Both the position numbers and the translations under genes were made by a program. A DNA stretch of 64,000 nucleotides from Incurvaria masculella (taxonomy: Eukaryota; Arthropoda; Insecta; Lepidoptera; Incurvariidae): the NCBI GenBank assembly GCA_946894095.1, contig OX335653.1:10607001-10671000 (forward strand), given 5' to 3'. Under the pieces are notes generated by a model. It made no database searches. It was not told the origin of the DNA and saw only the letters and a program-made list of their open reading frames with translations. Below, in pieces: positions 19,807 to 31,985 of the stretch. Numbering within the stretch: position 1 is the stretch's first letter; each line of letters opens with the position of its first letter.

Positions 19807-20264
19807 CGTTACACCACTATATTTCAATACGTTTCCGCACTGTGTTTGGTACCAAAGCTGTTTATTCGTTTAAAATAATAAATAACTACCTATAAGTTCG
19901 ATGTTATTTAAATACATGAATTAGTGCCAATGTATGGTATATTATGTATTTCAGGGCGTATCTATTTTAAATCCCATTAACCCATAATTGGAAATATGGA
20001 TATCCAAACGTGCTACATAAATTGACTATAGTGAGGCTGAGAAAGTCCTGCGAAAATGTTAAAAAATTCTCTTTCGCGCGCGTGGGTTCGCAACCGCAGG
20101 AAGAACAATATTTTTTATGCTCGTCCTTTTCTAACTCAACCCGCGTACCACTAACTGTCCCAGTCTAACGCAAGGATGGTGCGCCCGAGGAAATCAATAA
20201 ATGGCCAGATCATCAATCTACAAAGCGCGGTGATTAAAAGTAAAATATCTCGCTCAAAATTCCG

Positions 20265-20744
20265 TTAAGGGCCTGGTACTAGCCAAATCGCAAAGTTAGA
20301 CGAGGCACCCCAAGTAAACTTACTAAGTCTGACGATTATAGGTGTCATCCTTACAATATATGATTCCTTGTCTAGGAATCGAATGATTTTCGTTAATGTA
20401 TGTTTCCTTTTTCTATACAAAATACATTGCGGAAACGGTGTCCATTTCCGAACTTTTTTGACTAAATGTAGAAATCTAAAAGCAAATGGATTTTTATGTT
20501 AATGCATATATGCTGTTTTTGCTTATATCTAGAAATCGAATGACTTTCAGATTTCTAATGAGAAAAATCAACTTTTTTTATTTTTATTATTATTTAAATA
20601 AATGATGGAATAAAAAAATATTAACAATCCATTATCAGTCTGGAGTTCTATTTGGATTTGCTGAAGCGTTTCACTACATATTATTACATTTGTTAAAAAG
20701 TGCATTTGTATGGCGCGAGTAGTTGGCTAGTCCTAGCGCCTTAA
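20265..20744. mobile_element. TTAA-MITE family B (472 bp) at a proven TTAA site
   Basis: TTAA at 20265-20268 and 20741-20744 flanks inverted ends GGGCCTGGTACTAGCCAA and TTGGCTAGTCCTAGCGCC (14 of 18 pairing). The flanking words gcgcggtgattaaaagtaaa and aaattccgTTAAggtgatga recur uninterrupted, with one TTAA, at 20954-21020. That is the unfilled paralogous target. The interior is AT-rich and non-coding. Ends and TTAA target differ from family A only in sequence, so both are piggyBac-like. Confidence 0.8.
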
Positions 20745-20951
20745 GGTGATGAAGTAGATTTCACGAAGCCCTCGGAAAACCCAACTCCGGAGAATTCCGA
20801 GAGGTTATTCATTTCTTCAAGCAGTCACTGACTCTGAGAAATTCAAATTAAACTGTAGTATTATGGTAGTGGTAGTAACATATAAAGGCACTATGGGGCT
20901 GACATAATCGCTGAGCGGTTAAAGGCCCATCAAAATAAATAGATAAAAAAA

Positions 20952-21028
20952 AACAATCTAAAAAGCGCGGTGATTAAAAGTAAAATCTCTCGCTAAAATT
21001 CCGTTAAGGTGATGAAGTAGCTTACGCG
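20952..21028. repeat. Empty target-site paralogue of MITE B
   Basis: The words gcgcggtgattaaaagtaaa and aaattccgttaaggtgatga match the two flanks of the MITE at 20265-20744, with a single TTAA at 21004-21007. Homology fades soon after gaagtag. Confidence 0.75.
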
Positions 21029-21231
21029 AAGATATGGAACCAGATTTTTGGGAGATATTGTTTAGTGGTGGTATTGCACAATATATTGTAATAATAATAA
21101 CTAATGACAAAGTACTAAAATCTTAGTAAAAACCGATATGTTTTTAATCAAAATAATGAAAACATTGTCGCGTCCAAAAATATGATGTTATGTATTTTAA
21201 AGTTTAACTTATATATTTTTTCTTATGTAAC

Positions 21232-21567
21232 AGGAAATAGATAGCTAATATCGTACTCACCGTCATGCTATTAGCCCAACACAAAGGAATTATGAGCACG
21301 GCTACGTTGAAACCACGGATAGGAAACGCGGACAATTTTTCATTGCCTCTTTGACCATCATATCATTCAATGCGATTGTACGAATCAGGGCGGGCTTAAA
21401 CCCTACCACCTAATTGGGGAAGGGGACATACATTTTTACTTGAATTCGTGACCAAATGCACTTACCCAACCCAGAAAGATAGAAAGTTGGGCTTAAAGGG
21501 CGCGGGGATCAAACACATGCCCTCTGGTATAGAAGGCATTTCCCCACGCCGCTGAGCTACGAGCCGC
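21232..21567 (-). repeat. tRNA-headed SINE, near full length
   Basis: Reverse strand: tail side at 21232, body (atgagcacggctacgttga, ggcttaaaccctaccacc) and tRNA-like head ending ctgagctacgagccgc at 21567. The head is diverged. Confidence 0.7.
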
Positions 21568-22138
21568 AAAAAAAAATCGCACCTTAAGGTATTAAGCACA
21601 TTATCTGAATAATTACAACATAATAAACAAATTACAAACAAATAAAGTATAGCGAGCGACAAGAGCATACACATGAAATTGAGAACTGCTAAAAATTCAA
21701 ATTAGTTTTCGTTTCTACACAATGTTCCGTTGCTTTGTATTTTTTTGTAAAACTTATTACAAACTTACTATTTGGTAGCTAAGCATAAAGTTTCAATTTT
21801 GTTTCTTTCTTATTTGAACTAATTTGACCGGATGATAAACCTTGACCGGGTTTACGAAATATCTTTAAGGCTGTTCGACTCATGCAACGTTTTTTGATTG
21901 CAGATCGCTAAGACACTTGGTCTTTGGCCACGAATTCATTATAAATGTTGAATATAGCCATAACAGTTGCGGAAAATAAATTTTCACAATTTCAGGTTTA
22001 ATTAGCTATCAGAAGTTCAAAAGTTTTACAAAATATTATTTTGAGAATTGTAACAAAACCAAAAAACCGGAAATGTGAAAATGTTTTCGCCGCAAGTACT
22101 ATGGCTAAATTTCACATTTGCAAGGAACCAGCTGATGT

Positions 22139-22395
22139 AGCTGGCTCCGCTCGTATCAATGTCGTTTCGAACTGATTACGTAATGAACCTAACATTGTAT
22201 GTTATATGAGTTTCCCGAACTAACTTTCACCCCCCTTTCAGTTTAATTTTCATTACAAAAGGTAGCCTACGTCCTTTCCCAAGGCCCCAGACTCTATGTA
22301 TATCAAGTTTAATCAAAATTGGTTCAGCGGTTTAGGCATTGTGAAAACAAAACAGACAGACGGAGTAACTTTCGCACTTATAATATTAGCATGGA
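22139..22395 (-). repeat. Lepidopteran short repeat (aagtaactctgtctgtctg family)
   Basis: Contains ctggctccgctcgtatcaat, aactaactttcacccccc, gtcctttcccaaggcccc and gcggtttaggc, then gacggagtaactttcgcac. Same family as 16.55-16.75 and 60.32-60.54 kb. Confidence 0.65.
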
Positions 22396-22403
22396 TTCGT
22401 GGC

Positions 22404-22954
22404 TTAAGGTGGCCCAACCCGCTCAACTCCCCATACAAGCGGGGAAAGAAGATCACGCCCATATTTCTTGTCAGAGATCCCAAATTTTGCTTAAAATAGC
22501 TTTATTTGATCAAACTAGATGTCCTAAGACCGTTGGCATTGTAAAATTGTGTTTGGTTTCTAAGTTATAAGGTCCGAAAGTTCGAATTTTTCGCGCGTTT
22601 AATACAACAACTTTGGAGGTGGATTACGCAATGATAAAGTAAGAACATCTTAAAAAGATTAGTCATCAGACATAGCTTATTTAATCAAGATTTATAATCT
22701 ATTTGGTTTCTGTTAGATTTTGTACAACAGCGGCCGTGGTTTACTTTTAGCTGTAAGTCGTTTTGTAATTAAAATTTTGGTAAATCTTACCAAATCATGC
22801 ACTATGCACATTGTCTTTTTTTTTGGACATTTAGCATCTTTCTCATCACGGACCCTGTCTTTTTCTTTGAAACATAGAAGGTCCCAGAGCGCGACAGCAC
22901 GGTTTTGTACCGTGCCCGCGAATGAGTTAGTCCCGCCGGGTTGGGCCACCTTAA
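22404..22954. mobile_element. TTAA-MITE family A, copy 4 (full length)
   Basis: TTAA at 22404-22407 and 22951-22954, ends GGTGGCCCAACCCGC and CCGGGTTGGGCCACC, interior collinear with copy 1. It sits directly after a shorter repeat. Confidence 0.85.
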
Positions 22955-23465
22955 AGATCATGCTTCTTGCGTTTTGTGAACAAAAAACTTTGTATGGGTC
23001 AGATCAGCCTTAAGGCTGCCAGTTCTCACCGCAGCGGCGTCGGCCCGAGGTGAGGTCGCGGGTCAAGATGTAGCCCTAAGTGGGATCCGTTGTTCTCCGG
23101 CTGGGCCCGGGCAGTCATTACACGGCCATTTATAAAGATTATTGTTACCGACGCCATTAATCCCACAGCCTGGGGCTGCCCGCTTTCAGTCGGGGTGACG
23201 GAAAGAAAGGGGCATGGTACTTATCATCAACACTGGATTTTAATTTCCATTTTAAGCGAGAATGGAACCTGAGTTAGGGAAATATGTGACATTATATTTG
23301 ATTTATGGGACATACCCTGAATTTAGAGACCCTTCAACTCCGAAGGTCTCTCTCTGTGTTCTATCGTCTTTACCATCGAGGATGCTCGTCGGAGCTACAT
23401 AACGCCCGTCCCCTTTCTACCATAGCTCAATGCAAAAATAAGAACCAACCGATCCTCTAGAACTC
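22955..23465. other. No confident gene; GC-rich patch
   Basis: 23020-23130 is GC-rich (gcagcggcgtcggcccgagg; ctgggcccgggcag), but the frames are short and unsupported by splice signals that I trust. Confidence 0.3.
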
Positions 23466-23489
23466 CTTTATCTGTTCTATAGAGACGGT

Positions 23490-23650
23490 GTGATCTATGG
23501 AATCGAATCCCTGTCGACGTATGTCCTCTAAAGTACAACCTGGGATACTTCAAACATGGTGTGAAGAAACGGCTGGCCGGCGGGCATGGTTTTCGCAGCC
23601 CCCTTGAAAGTACGAAAACCCATGGGCGTCGTCGCGCACCTGTTATGTGA
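23490..23650 (+). pseudogene. Non-LTR reverse transcriptase C-terminal fragment
   Basis: One frame reads LWNRIPVDVCPLKYNLGYF then KHGVKKRLAGGHGF, the layout seen at the C terminus of Jockey/CR1-type reverse transcriptases (LWNxLPxxV ... FKxGVxxxL). The same block recurs at 39.79-39.96 kb. No full RT domain remains. It is broken upstream. Confidence 0.5.
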
Positions 23651-23805
23651 GGACCTGGCATGCGTCCTTAACATAAAAAGGGGCAGGCCACAGAATAATA
23701 ATCGTGACTTGGTAGTAAACAATCAAAATGTTTCGCTCTTTGGCGACGCAGCGCCGCCTCCAAGCCCCGCGGCGCCGTCGAGCGACACCTCGGCGCTTTT
23801 TCTCT

Positions 23806-23847
23806 GCGCGAAGCGAGAGATGAGCCATTAGCGAAATGAACGAACTA
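23806..23847. repeat. 40-bp repeat (gcgaagcgagagatgagcc)
   Basis: gcgaagcgagagatgagcca followed by tta.cgaaatgaac occurs here and at 25560-25599 with about two differences. Element limits unknown. Confidence 0.5.
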
Positions 23848-24587
23848 AAATAGATTTCGCGCGCTTCTGCTGCGTCCCTTTTTAGGGTTCCGTGGCCCTT
23901 CGGAACTTGTGTTAGTAATTAAATTATTTATGGTGAATTTTTCGGGAACTAGATTTTTTTTAAATGATTGCACATAATGCCCCAGAGTCCAATATCCACT
24001 TTTACATAATATCATCTAATACTAACTTAAACCAATAAATCTAATGGAAAAAATACATTGCACGCCTTATTGATAAATGATTTCAGTCGATTGCTGATCT
24101 GCAGTCTAAATTATTTATTAAACGTGTACTGTCATTAATATAATGTTTTTAAGGCCAATACATTTTATATTATTTATTTTCTTAAAAAAAATGTAAATGG
24201 ATATAAATAAAGTGAATCAAATCTATTATTTTATGTAAAAATCAAAGCCATAACATTAATAGGCGTTTATTCATAACTAAATATTTACAATCTAAGTTAC
24301 AATGACATACTGTTTAGCAAAACTCAAAGGTACCTTACTATACATTATACTTACGGATCCCTGCCAGGTGAGCGAGCGAGGCAATCTTGGAAGCTTTTTG
24401 AAAAGCATTTGCGAACAATTCCCAAGGTTATGAAGTGTGTTAAGTGAAAAAGTTTTTCTTTTGTGCGAGTATTTTTCCTGTAGGTATTTTATTTTATATA
24501 TTATTATCTGTTATATCTCTCTCTATATATAAGCGTATATATATTAAAATGGACTAAGCTGAAACAGTTTTTTATATAAATTCCCGA

Positions 24588-24815
24588 AAGATTAGGTGCC
24601 ATGCCAGTATCTTCCCTTTATGAGCACGGCTACTTTGATTTGGATGGTAAAGACTAACTAACACCTAGTAGGAGAAGAGGACCTGTAGTTTTATATGGAT
24701 TCTGACTAAAGCAGCAGCTCGTATTCGTGACGAAATGGGCCTATGCAACTCAGAAAGAGAGATAAACTAGTGCATGAACAGGGCGGGGATTTGAACCCTC
24801 TGGCTAGCATGGCTA
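24588..24815 (-). repeat. tRNA-headed SINE, internally deleted
   Basis: Reverse strand: ttaggtgccatgccag, tatgagcacggctac, cacctagtaggagaag, then a head with gcggggatttgaaccctctgg. The middle of the body is missing. Confidence 0.6.
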
Positions 24816-25179
24816 AATAAGTATAAAACTAAGAGATTTAATACATTTCCATCGTCAGAAAAAAATTGATGGGACCCACTCAGAATTTTAATTTAAAATA
24901 ATGAAAGAAAAAAGCGTACAAAACTACGCCAACGGAATAACAAATCGGAGGATATTGCTCTCCTAAGTACCACGCCGCGGCGGCGTAGCACTTTTGAACA
25001 ATTGCGTGATTTTTTTATCACTGCTGAAGTGTACTGTAGGTTCGGCAGGAAGAGTATAAAGAGCACAACGCAAAAATTGCAAATCAGGAGGGAGGCTCGC
25101 AGTGGAGGTGAACAGGAAATTATCCATTGTTTTATAATGAAATCGAAGCTACGGGATTTATTCGCCAAAATCGTACGTT

Positions 25180-25262
25180 CATCTAGCTACGGCGTAGCTG
25201 GTGCGGTTAGTCTATGCAGATTTTATAATAAGCAAAATGCTGGCTACGGCGTAGCCACGGGC
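25180..25262. repeat. Palindromic GCTACGGCGTAGC motifs
   Basis: agctacggcgtagct (25187-25201) and ggctacggcgtagcc (25242-25256) are near-palindromes 55 bp apart. Related cggcgtagca words occur near 24980 and 26580. Confidence 0.45.
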
Positions 25263-25721
25263 GGATAACCTATCAAGGTATTAATGTACCTATGTAACTC
25301 TTAAGAAGTAGTAACTTGAACTTGACACTTTTTTATGAATATTTTTTTAAAAATAATTATAATACTCGTTTTTTATAATACCTATATATTCCCCCAAAAA
25401 AAGTTTATCTTTTTCTGGGCACATGTGATGGATATTTCTATTTATTTTCTATTTCTAGGATACTTTTTTGCGTTTTTTTTCCGAATGTAATATAATTGAA
25501 CAATTACATTGTGAAAAAACATTAACAATGACGCAAACGGTTTTGCTGATTATTGCTCTCCGCGAAGCGAGAGATGAGCCATTACCGAAATGAACTTTAA
25601 GAATAAAAAAAAAATGAAGTTTCGATGAACAACCAAAATGCTATCATAAAAGTTTATTTAAATTTTTAATGTAAGTGGACATTGACAAAACCGAACGGCA
25701 TGACATTATCCTTACATAGTA

Positions 25722-26008
25722 CATGGGAACTACATACGTGCAATGCCCGGACCTTTCTTATCATGCTCGGCTACATTGAACTGGATGGAAAACGCGGATA
25801 GTTTTCATTGCCGCTTTGAGCAACATTCATTCAATGGTGCCAAAGGTAAACGATGTGATTAACCCTACCACCGAGCAGGCAGTTTTACGTGGAATTCGAA
25901 GCAATGCCAGCTTCATCGGTCAAGAACGGTCACTCATCTAGAACCCAACCGCGCTTCACCTATCTTATCGAACCGAAAGGTATTCCGCCACTGGGCCGAG
26001 GCTGATAA
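25722..26008 (-). repeat. 5S-headed SINE (SINE3-like), diverged
   Basis: The reverse-strand body (caatgcccggacctttctta, catgctcggctacattgaac) is followed by a head where ggtcactcatctagaaccca corresponds to the 5S C-box region, and the far end is diverged. Same family as 37.7 and 44.9 kb. Confidence 0.55.
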
Positions 26009-26846
26009 CATAAATTTACGTAGTAGCAGGTTTGAGAAATATACACGGAGTGCATTGGAAGGTCAGACAACGAATATAAAATAATATTTTCTCTGTGTTA
26101 AACACAGATGATTTATTTTTCGAAAAAACAAAAAGGTGCAGATACAGATATTCGTTGTATGGTATTTGATATCAAATATCAATTAGATTGGAACATTTGT
26201 TTTCGAATTATTAGTAAACTATGTTTGTATGGGTGGCGTTATTTTCTGATGCTTATGGGCCAGCAAGGAAGAAAGGACGGTAGTATGGCGGCAACGTAGC
26301 CACATTTACGATAGCGCTGGTTAGACAGTTCTCGCAGAATTATTATGCGAATGCAGTGCCATCTAATATATCACCCGTATGTATATAACAGAGGCATTGT
26401 GGGTTGGACTCGGTAATGAGCAGGCTCTTGACGTGAGTTAGAAGCGCATCGGCCATGTAATCCGAAGGTAGCAGGTATGAAGCTGGAAGAGTAGGTAGAT
26501 AGGATATGATAAGGTTCGGAATCCGCCTACGACAGGTTATTGCCACAGCGTAGCTCGTAGTACTACGTACCTGTCTGACGGCGTAGCATTTCTACGAAGG
26601 TAGACGTGGAAATTATTCACGCGGCGGTACAACTAATTTGTTATACATTAAAAAAATATTTTAAACGAATTAAATCACTTCATAAAACTTGGGTAACGTT
26701 AATATATCTTAAGCTTTCACGTTTTTAACATATTATCTACTTATTTTTATGCGGGGTTAACGCGAACAATATTGAATAAAAATTAAAACTTTCGAATGGA
26801 TTTGCATCCAATCGTGTTCATGGGAGAACTGAAGGGAACGTCGGGT

Positions 26847-27394
26847 TTAAGGTGGCCCATCCTGCTCATCTCCCCATACAAAAGGGGAAAGAAGATCACG
26901 CCCATATTTCTTGTCAGAGATTCAAAATTTTGCTTTATTTGATCGAACTAGATGTCTGATGACCATTGGCATTGTAAAATTGTGTTTGGTTTCTAAGTTA
27001 TAAGGTCCGAAAGTTCGCATTTTTCGCGCGTTTTATACAATAACTTTGGAGGTGGATTACGCAATGATAAAGTAAGAACATCTTAAAAAGATTAGTCATC
27101 AGACATAGCTTATTTAATAAAGATTTTTAATCTATTTTTAATAATCGTTTTTGCAAGATTTTTTACTACAGCAGTCGTGGTTTAATTTTAGCTATAAGTT
27201 GTTTTTAAATTAAAATTTTCGTAAATCTTACCAAATCATACACTATGCACATTGTCTTTTTTGTGGACATGTTGCATCTTCCTCATCACGGAGCCTGTCT
27301 TATTCTTTGAAACAGAGAAGGTCCCAGAGCGCAACAGCACGGTTTTGTACCGTGCACGCGAATGAGTTGGGCCCGCCGGGTTGGGCCACCTTAA
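26847..27394. mobile_element. TTAA-MITE family A, copy 5 (full length)
   Basis: TTAA at 26847-26850 and 27391-27394, ends GGTGGCCCATCCTGC and CCGGGTTGGGCCACC. Collinear with copy 1. Confidence 0.85.
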
Positions 27395-27987
27395 GAAGGA
27401 AAAGTTATCCGAATCTTTTTTCAATATTATTGGCATAAGTAAATATTTCGTAACGTAATCTCAAATAAGTGGTAAGATAACATGAACACTTCTGTTACCA
27501 TTTCTAAGGAAATAATCTCGGGCGCTGATGGATAGATCTAGTCGAAAATCCGTCTCCCCCCGGGCCGCCTGCCGCCCCCCCCCCCCCCACCCCGCGCACT
27601 CCGCCTTCCCCGCCCTGGGGACCACAGCGAGGGCAGAGCACTCACGAATAAGCCGACCAACTCGCTAAGTATCTGACATTTCTAGCGTTGTACGGAGCCT
27701 CGACGCGTCTGACTAGCTACATGTAAGATGGGCGAATGTTGAATTGCTCCAAACTTTTCGAGATCTAAGCGTATTGGTCATTGGATATTATTGTCCTCTG
27801 ACCTCTTCGCTATTTTTTCATTGATCCAGTTAGATGCTATCATTGTCATGAATAAAGGCACGTAATGCTTTGATGCTTAATAGAGCGGGCTTTAAGAATT
27901 TAAATTAGTGTGTGAGTATTTTCCAGTAAATGTTCCTTTTCCCTCAAATCTGAAATAACTGCAAATGGAGGATGTTATGGTATATAG

Positions 27988-28070
27988 TCCAAGGCTGGAC
28001 TCCGAACCAGTAAGCAAACCTTTCGCGGGAGAATTTTCCTTCAGTCCCTCCGCCCGTAATCTATTCTTCC
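27988..28070 (-). repeat. tRNA-like repeat head
   Basis: aaggctggactccgaaccag, read on the minus strand, gives a B-box-like ggttcggagtcc. The same block recurs at 29139-29250. No full cloverleaf can be drawn, so it is a tRNA-derived repeat rather than a tRNA gene. Confidence 0.3.
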
Positions 28071-28739
28071 CGTGTTTAAGATTTCACATACTTGTATGTA
28101 ACGCTTTACCTGCTTTGCAGATAGAACTGCAAATAATAAGCATTCAAATGTATGGCTGTCATCACAAAAATGGCACGCTAGAGCCTGTCCTCGTTTGACT
28201 TAAGTAAAATGTCTCTTATCTTTATATGAATACTTATATGTTTAGTGGTTACATATACAAATGCATCGCAGTCTTAATGTTTTCTGCATGTTATCGCAGG
28301 TATTTTATTCAGTGCACAAGAAAAAAAAAATACATAGACACCTAGGTACTTTGTCAGCTATTTAAATACCATATTTTTGAACTCTGTGGCATCTGGTGTT
28401 GTGGAATGACTTGTTGTGTATTTTATTGTAATACTATGCTTGTTTTTGTGTCATTACATGTTAAGATGCTCTAAATAAATTAAAAAAAAAAAAAAAAATC
28501 ACTTTTATTAATTATGCTTTCTTTCTTATCTTAGTATAAAATGTGCATTTTAATAATAAATGAGGGTTGCTTCGTATTTGATAATTGATGAAAAACAAAA
28601 GATCTCTGTGACCAAATTTAATGATATATTTTGCTCTCATTTTTGTGTACTTATTTTTAAAAAAACATGGTGAAATAAAGGAAGTTCGTAGGTTCATCAA
28701 AAATTTACAATGATCCGACTAACAACGCAAAATTAAAAT
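28071..28739. other. AT-rich stretch without features
   Basis: A-runs at 28320 and 28485. Nothing recognisable. Confidence 0.4.
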
Positions 28740-28961
28740 GTGACGTTCCACGTCCATATGCCTGGTGACACAAACAGCTCCATCGAGTTTCAACGTGGAG
28801 CCCAGAAAACCACACTACACACGTTTGGTACAACGCCAATGACCGAGAAACCACCAGCCTCGCCAACTGCTGTCACCGGCTGCCAACGTGCCCTGTTGGC
28901 AGCCCGTGCTCTGGGATCCAAAGTAGTTGTGATTGAGCCACGGAACATAAGCAGTATATAA
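28740..28961 (+). CDS. Candidate coding fragment, unknown protein
   Basis: A 73-codon open frame with codon choice unlike its AT-rich flanks. The first ATG is at 28758. The C-terminal half has ALLAARALGSKVVVIEP, reminiscent of a Rossmann-type helix followed by a beta strand, but without a clear GxGxxG. It stops at TAA 28959. No acceptor or promoter is evident, so it could be a retrocopy fragment. Confidence 0.22.
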   Translation: MTFHVHMPGDTNSSIEFQRGAQKTTLHTFGTTPMTEKPPASPTAVTGCQRALLAARALGSKVVVIEPRNISSI

Positions 28962-29138
28962 ATAGAAAAAAATATGGAATATTTTAATTTAGACTGTTGG
29001 ATTATTTATTTCGTATTGTATTTTTTTTACCATGTTTTTATTTAACGAGGATCAAATGTATGTAAAATCAACCGTGAAGAAAGGACACATTAATTTAAGA
29101 AAGAACGCTGCAAAAATAACGAATTTATGAATATACCG

Positions 29139-29250
29139 CAAGGCTGGACTTGAACCAGCAAGAAAACTTTTCGCGGACAGTACGTCTAAAAATCCGCCAC
29201 CTGCTTGCTTTCAATAACTAAGCATTCTCCTGCGGCCTCTGCGCCCGTAT
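29139..29250 (-). repeat. tRNA-like repeat head, second copy
   Basis: aaggctggacttgaaccagc gives a minus-strand B box (ggttcaagtcc). Matches 27988-28070 in order, with an insertion. Confidence 0.35.
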
Positions 29251-29509
29251 ACAATTTATTTATTTATTTATTTGATAAGGGTACACAAACAGATACGAAT
29301 TGTGACTAAACTAAAGAATATGAAAAAGTATTCAGTAAACATATCCAGCACCGTGTTCCACAAGTAGTACATATGAAATATTTTAATTTTCAACCCAAGA
29401 GAAAGCTAGAAATGAACTGAAAATACAAATAACAGAAATGCAGTACTCTGATCTAGTTGAACAAAAACAGTACAGCCAATAACTCCTACAAACACACAAC
29501 TGTACTCAG

Positions 29510-30236
29510 AGTGGGCGGACTAGTTTTAATCCACCGGACTAAACCGGTTTTTGTATGGTTAGTCTGGTGTTAATCTCGCACTAAGTCCGACAGGGGCGGG
29601 AGCGGCGGCGGGGGCGGGTACAGCTTGGTATTTCCCGCAACTTTAGGACTACTTGGTAAAATCCTTGAGAACCAATTACTCGATTTAGATGCGGATTGTA
29701 TCTACGTCTAGCCTGATTCTACTCAAAACTTATAGGCTACATAATATAACGTTTCATTACCTGAAGGGTGAGTAGAGAGTGTTAAATTCTTATAACTTGC
29801 GAACCACTAACCCGATTTATGTGCGTATTTTATCAATGTATAGGATCTCTGGGAGCAGTCAGGTTCGAGATGGGTTACTGTTTTCGATGTTGAGGCTAGC
29901 TGTGGGTTGGAGTCCACGCAAAACTTACCTACATTACACGTTACTTACTTACTCGGTAAACAATGTTGCAGTGCAAGTGCAGAAAGGTTCTGGCGGCAAA
30001 TGCTTTTTTTTTAAATAGCCACCAAATGTCAACGAAGCTCTAAATGGGAATTATTGGATGTTTCTCATTAAATCATGCTATTTCATCTCGAACGATCTTG
30101 ATTACATTTTGTAGATGGATACATTGTCATGGACCAGTTTGACCCTATTTTGGATCAGCCATGTGGGCTACTTTTTATCCATGAAATAATTTAGCCGACA
30201 CTAACCCGAGCGGAGCCGGGTACCGCAGCTAGTAAA
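29510..30236 (-). repeat. Helitron-like repeat H, minus-strand copy
   Basis: Reading back from cgcagctagt at 30236, the order matches the plus copy at 15.55-16.15 kb (ttatttcatggat, tttctgcacttgcactgc, gaatcaggctagacg, gttgcgggaaatacca). The far end has a GC-rich run, cgggagcggcggcgggggcg. Confidence 0.65.
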
Positions 30237-30690
30237 TATTATAAAGGGGAAAGTTTGTAATAATGGATGGATGGATGGATGGATGGATGGATGGATGGAT
30301 GGATGTTTGTTACTCTTTCACGTAAAAACTACTGAATGGATTCTAATGAAACTTTACAATAATATAGCTTATACATCAGAATAACACATAGGCTACAATT
30401 TATGTGCCCATGGGCTTTAGAACTTTCACGGGGCTGCGAAAACGATGCCGGTAGCGATACTTCACACTAGGGGGAGAGGAGCCGGGGGCGGTGGCGGGGA
30501 GCGGCGGGACGTGAGGGCAGACGTCGTGACTGTTTGGTGTCCGTTTGGCGAATTTTCAAGGCACTAGCGATTTGTAAAACTTAGTACATGTACATTTAAC
30601 TACCCGGGAATTAGGATTGGCTAAATAGAATTCAGTTCCGCTTACGCTAAGATGGGGCTGCCATACAAACTGCAATGCAATGCTAAGCGG
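30237..30690. repeat. GGAT-microsatellite repeat G plus reversed H tail
   Basis: attataaaggggaaagtttg, then (GGAT)n at 30263-30305, then actctttcacgtaaaaacta...gcgaaaacgatgccggtagc. The same block recurs at 32.70-32.94 kb. 30570-30690 is the H-family tail in reverse (gtacatttaactacccggga). Confidence 0.65.
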
Positions 30691-31199
30691 CGGCAGCGCT
30701 TACTTTTACTTTTAGCGGGATGATGTGATGATGAATGCGTCTGTAATACAATTCTTCGTCCATTCGACGTTGAAGAAATGCTGATGGTCAATCGACATAC
30801 CTACGTATTGACAACATGTTTGTCAGCTGAAATGCTACGCTGCAATTTAACATTGTTCACAAGTTCATTACGAGTTAATTTACGTCGAGCTGATAGGTAC
30901 CTACCATATTTGCAATATGCAACTTTGCGTTGCTATGGTGCAATTACTGAGAACGTACTTCAAGTCGTGATACTTTTAATGAAATATCTGGGCTAACATA
31001 TTTTAAAATTCCATATTGAAGTTTCACTAGATTATGGACACACAGTACTGTTACGTTTCTTATTCTTACTAAGTGATCACAATCGCTTGCAAGCGTGTCT
31101 CACACCTGAACCACGTCATTACAATTTGCCTTGAGCGCAGATTTTAAATGGGTTCACTGCAGTACACGATGACACGGTGGCAGCGGCGACATGAAGTCG

Positions 31200-31545
31200 G
31201 CAAGGTCCACAACGGGGACGGTGATACGTGGCGGCTACGGCCACGCCAGGAACGGTGTCTCGGTGACTGCTACGGCCACGACGACAGGAACGGCGACACG
31301 GTGGCGGCTACGGCCACGACAGGAACGGCGTCTCGATGGCGGCTACGGCCACGACGACAGGAACAGTGACACGGTGGCGGCTACGGCCACGACAGGGAAC
31401 CATGTCTCGGTGGCGGCTACGGCCACGACGACAGGAACAGCGACATGGTGGCGGCTACGGCCACGACAGGGAACCGTGTCTCGGTGGCGGCTACGGCCAC
31501 GACGACAGGAACAGCGACATGGTGGCGTCTACAGCCACGACAGGG
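31200..31545 (+). repeat. Minisatellite with alternating 35/36- and 38-bp units
   Basis: The core gtggcggctacggccacgac starts at 31228, 31263, 31301, 31336, 31374, 31410, 31448, 31484 and 31522. Spacings are 35, 38, 35, 38, 36, 38, 36, 38, so a two-unit higher-order repeat of 73-74 bp. Long units carry an extra gac and end gcgacay; short units end gtctc. The 73-74 bp period is not a multiple of three, so the open frames through it are probably incidental. Confidence 0.85.
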
Positions 31546-31985
31546 GGGCAGCGACGGCCCCGACGGAAAATAGCAGGGTGCTGTATGCACCGTGAATCCT
31601 ATTGGGTGTGTTCTTACACCTACTTAGGACCACAGGCGCCGGTGGTGCTGAAGCGCAGACATCAGCGCTGGCGACGGAGCGAAGAGCCGTGGTGTCGCCC
31701 CCGGATATACGTCATCTCAGGCGGCGGCACAGGCGATCTTCCTCGTTTTCTTCAGCATCGAGCGGGACAAACAGCTGCGGTGCCTCCGCTCGCAAGCAGC
31801 AATGTCTTGCGGCGGAGGCGACGGAAGGCTTACGTGTTACTTCATTCGGGGTCACCACTTTAGCGGAATGAGGTGACGGCTCGCTAGGCCGGAGTGAAAC
31901 GCGTGCGTACTTGTAGAAGGGCGTCTATTCACTAAATAATTTAGGGCGCGCGTCGCAGCGCGCGTGGACTGAGGCGGGGGGAAAC
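31546..31985. other. GC-rich flank of the minisatellite
   Basis: 31620-31860 is GC-rich with overlapping open frames in several registers and no splice signals I trust. It could be a gene or transposon fragment. Nothing recognised. Confidence 0.25.

Noticed and set aside
27574..27590. CpG island or promoter at the poly-C run
   Set aside because: Simple low-complexity C tract without TATA, initiator or adjacent frame.
31191..31863. Overlapping frames of 134 and 175 codons with Arg-rich repeats
   Set aside because: They run through a minisatellite whose 73-74 bp period is not a multiple of three. The frame shifts each unit, so openness is a by-product of stop-free repeat sequence.
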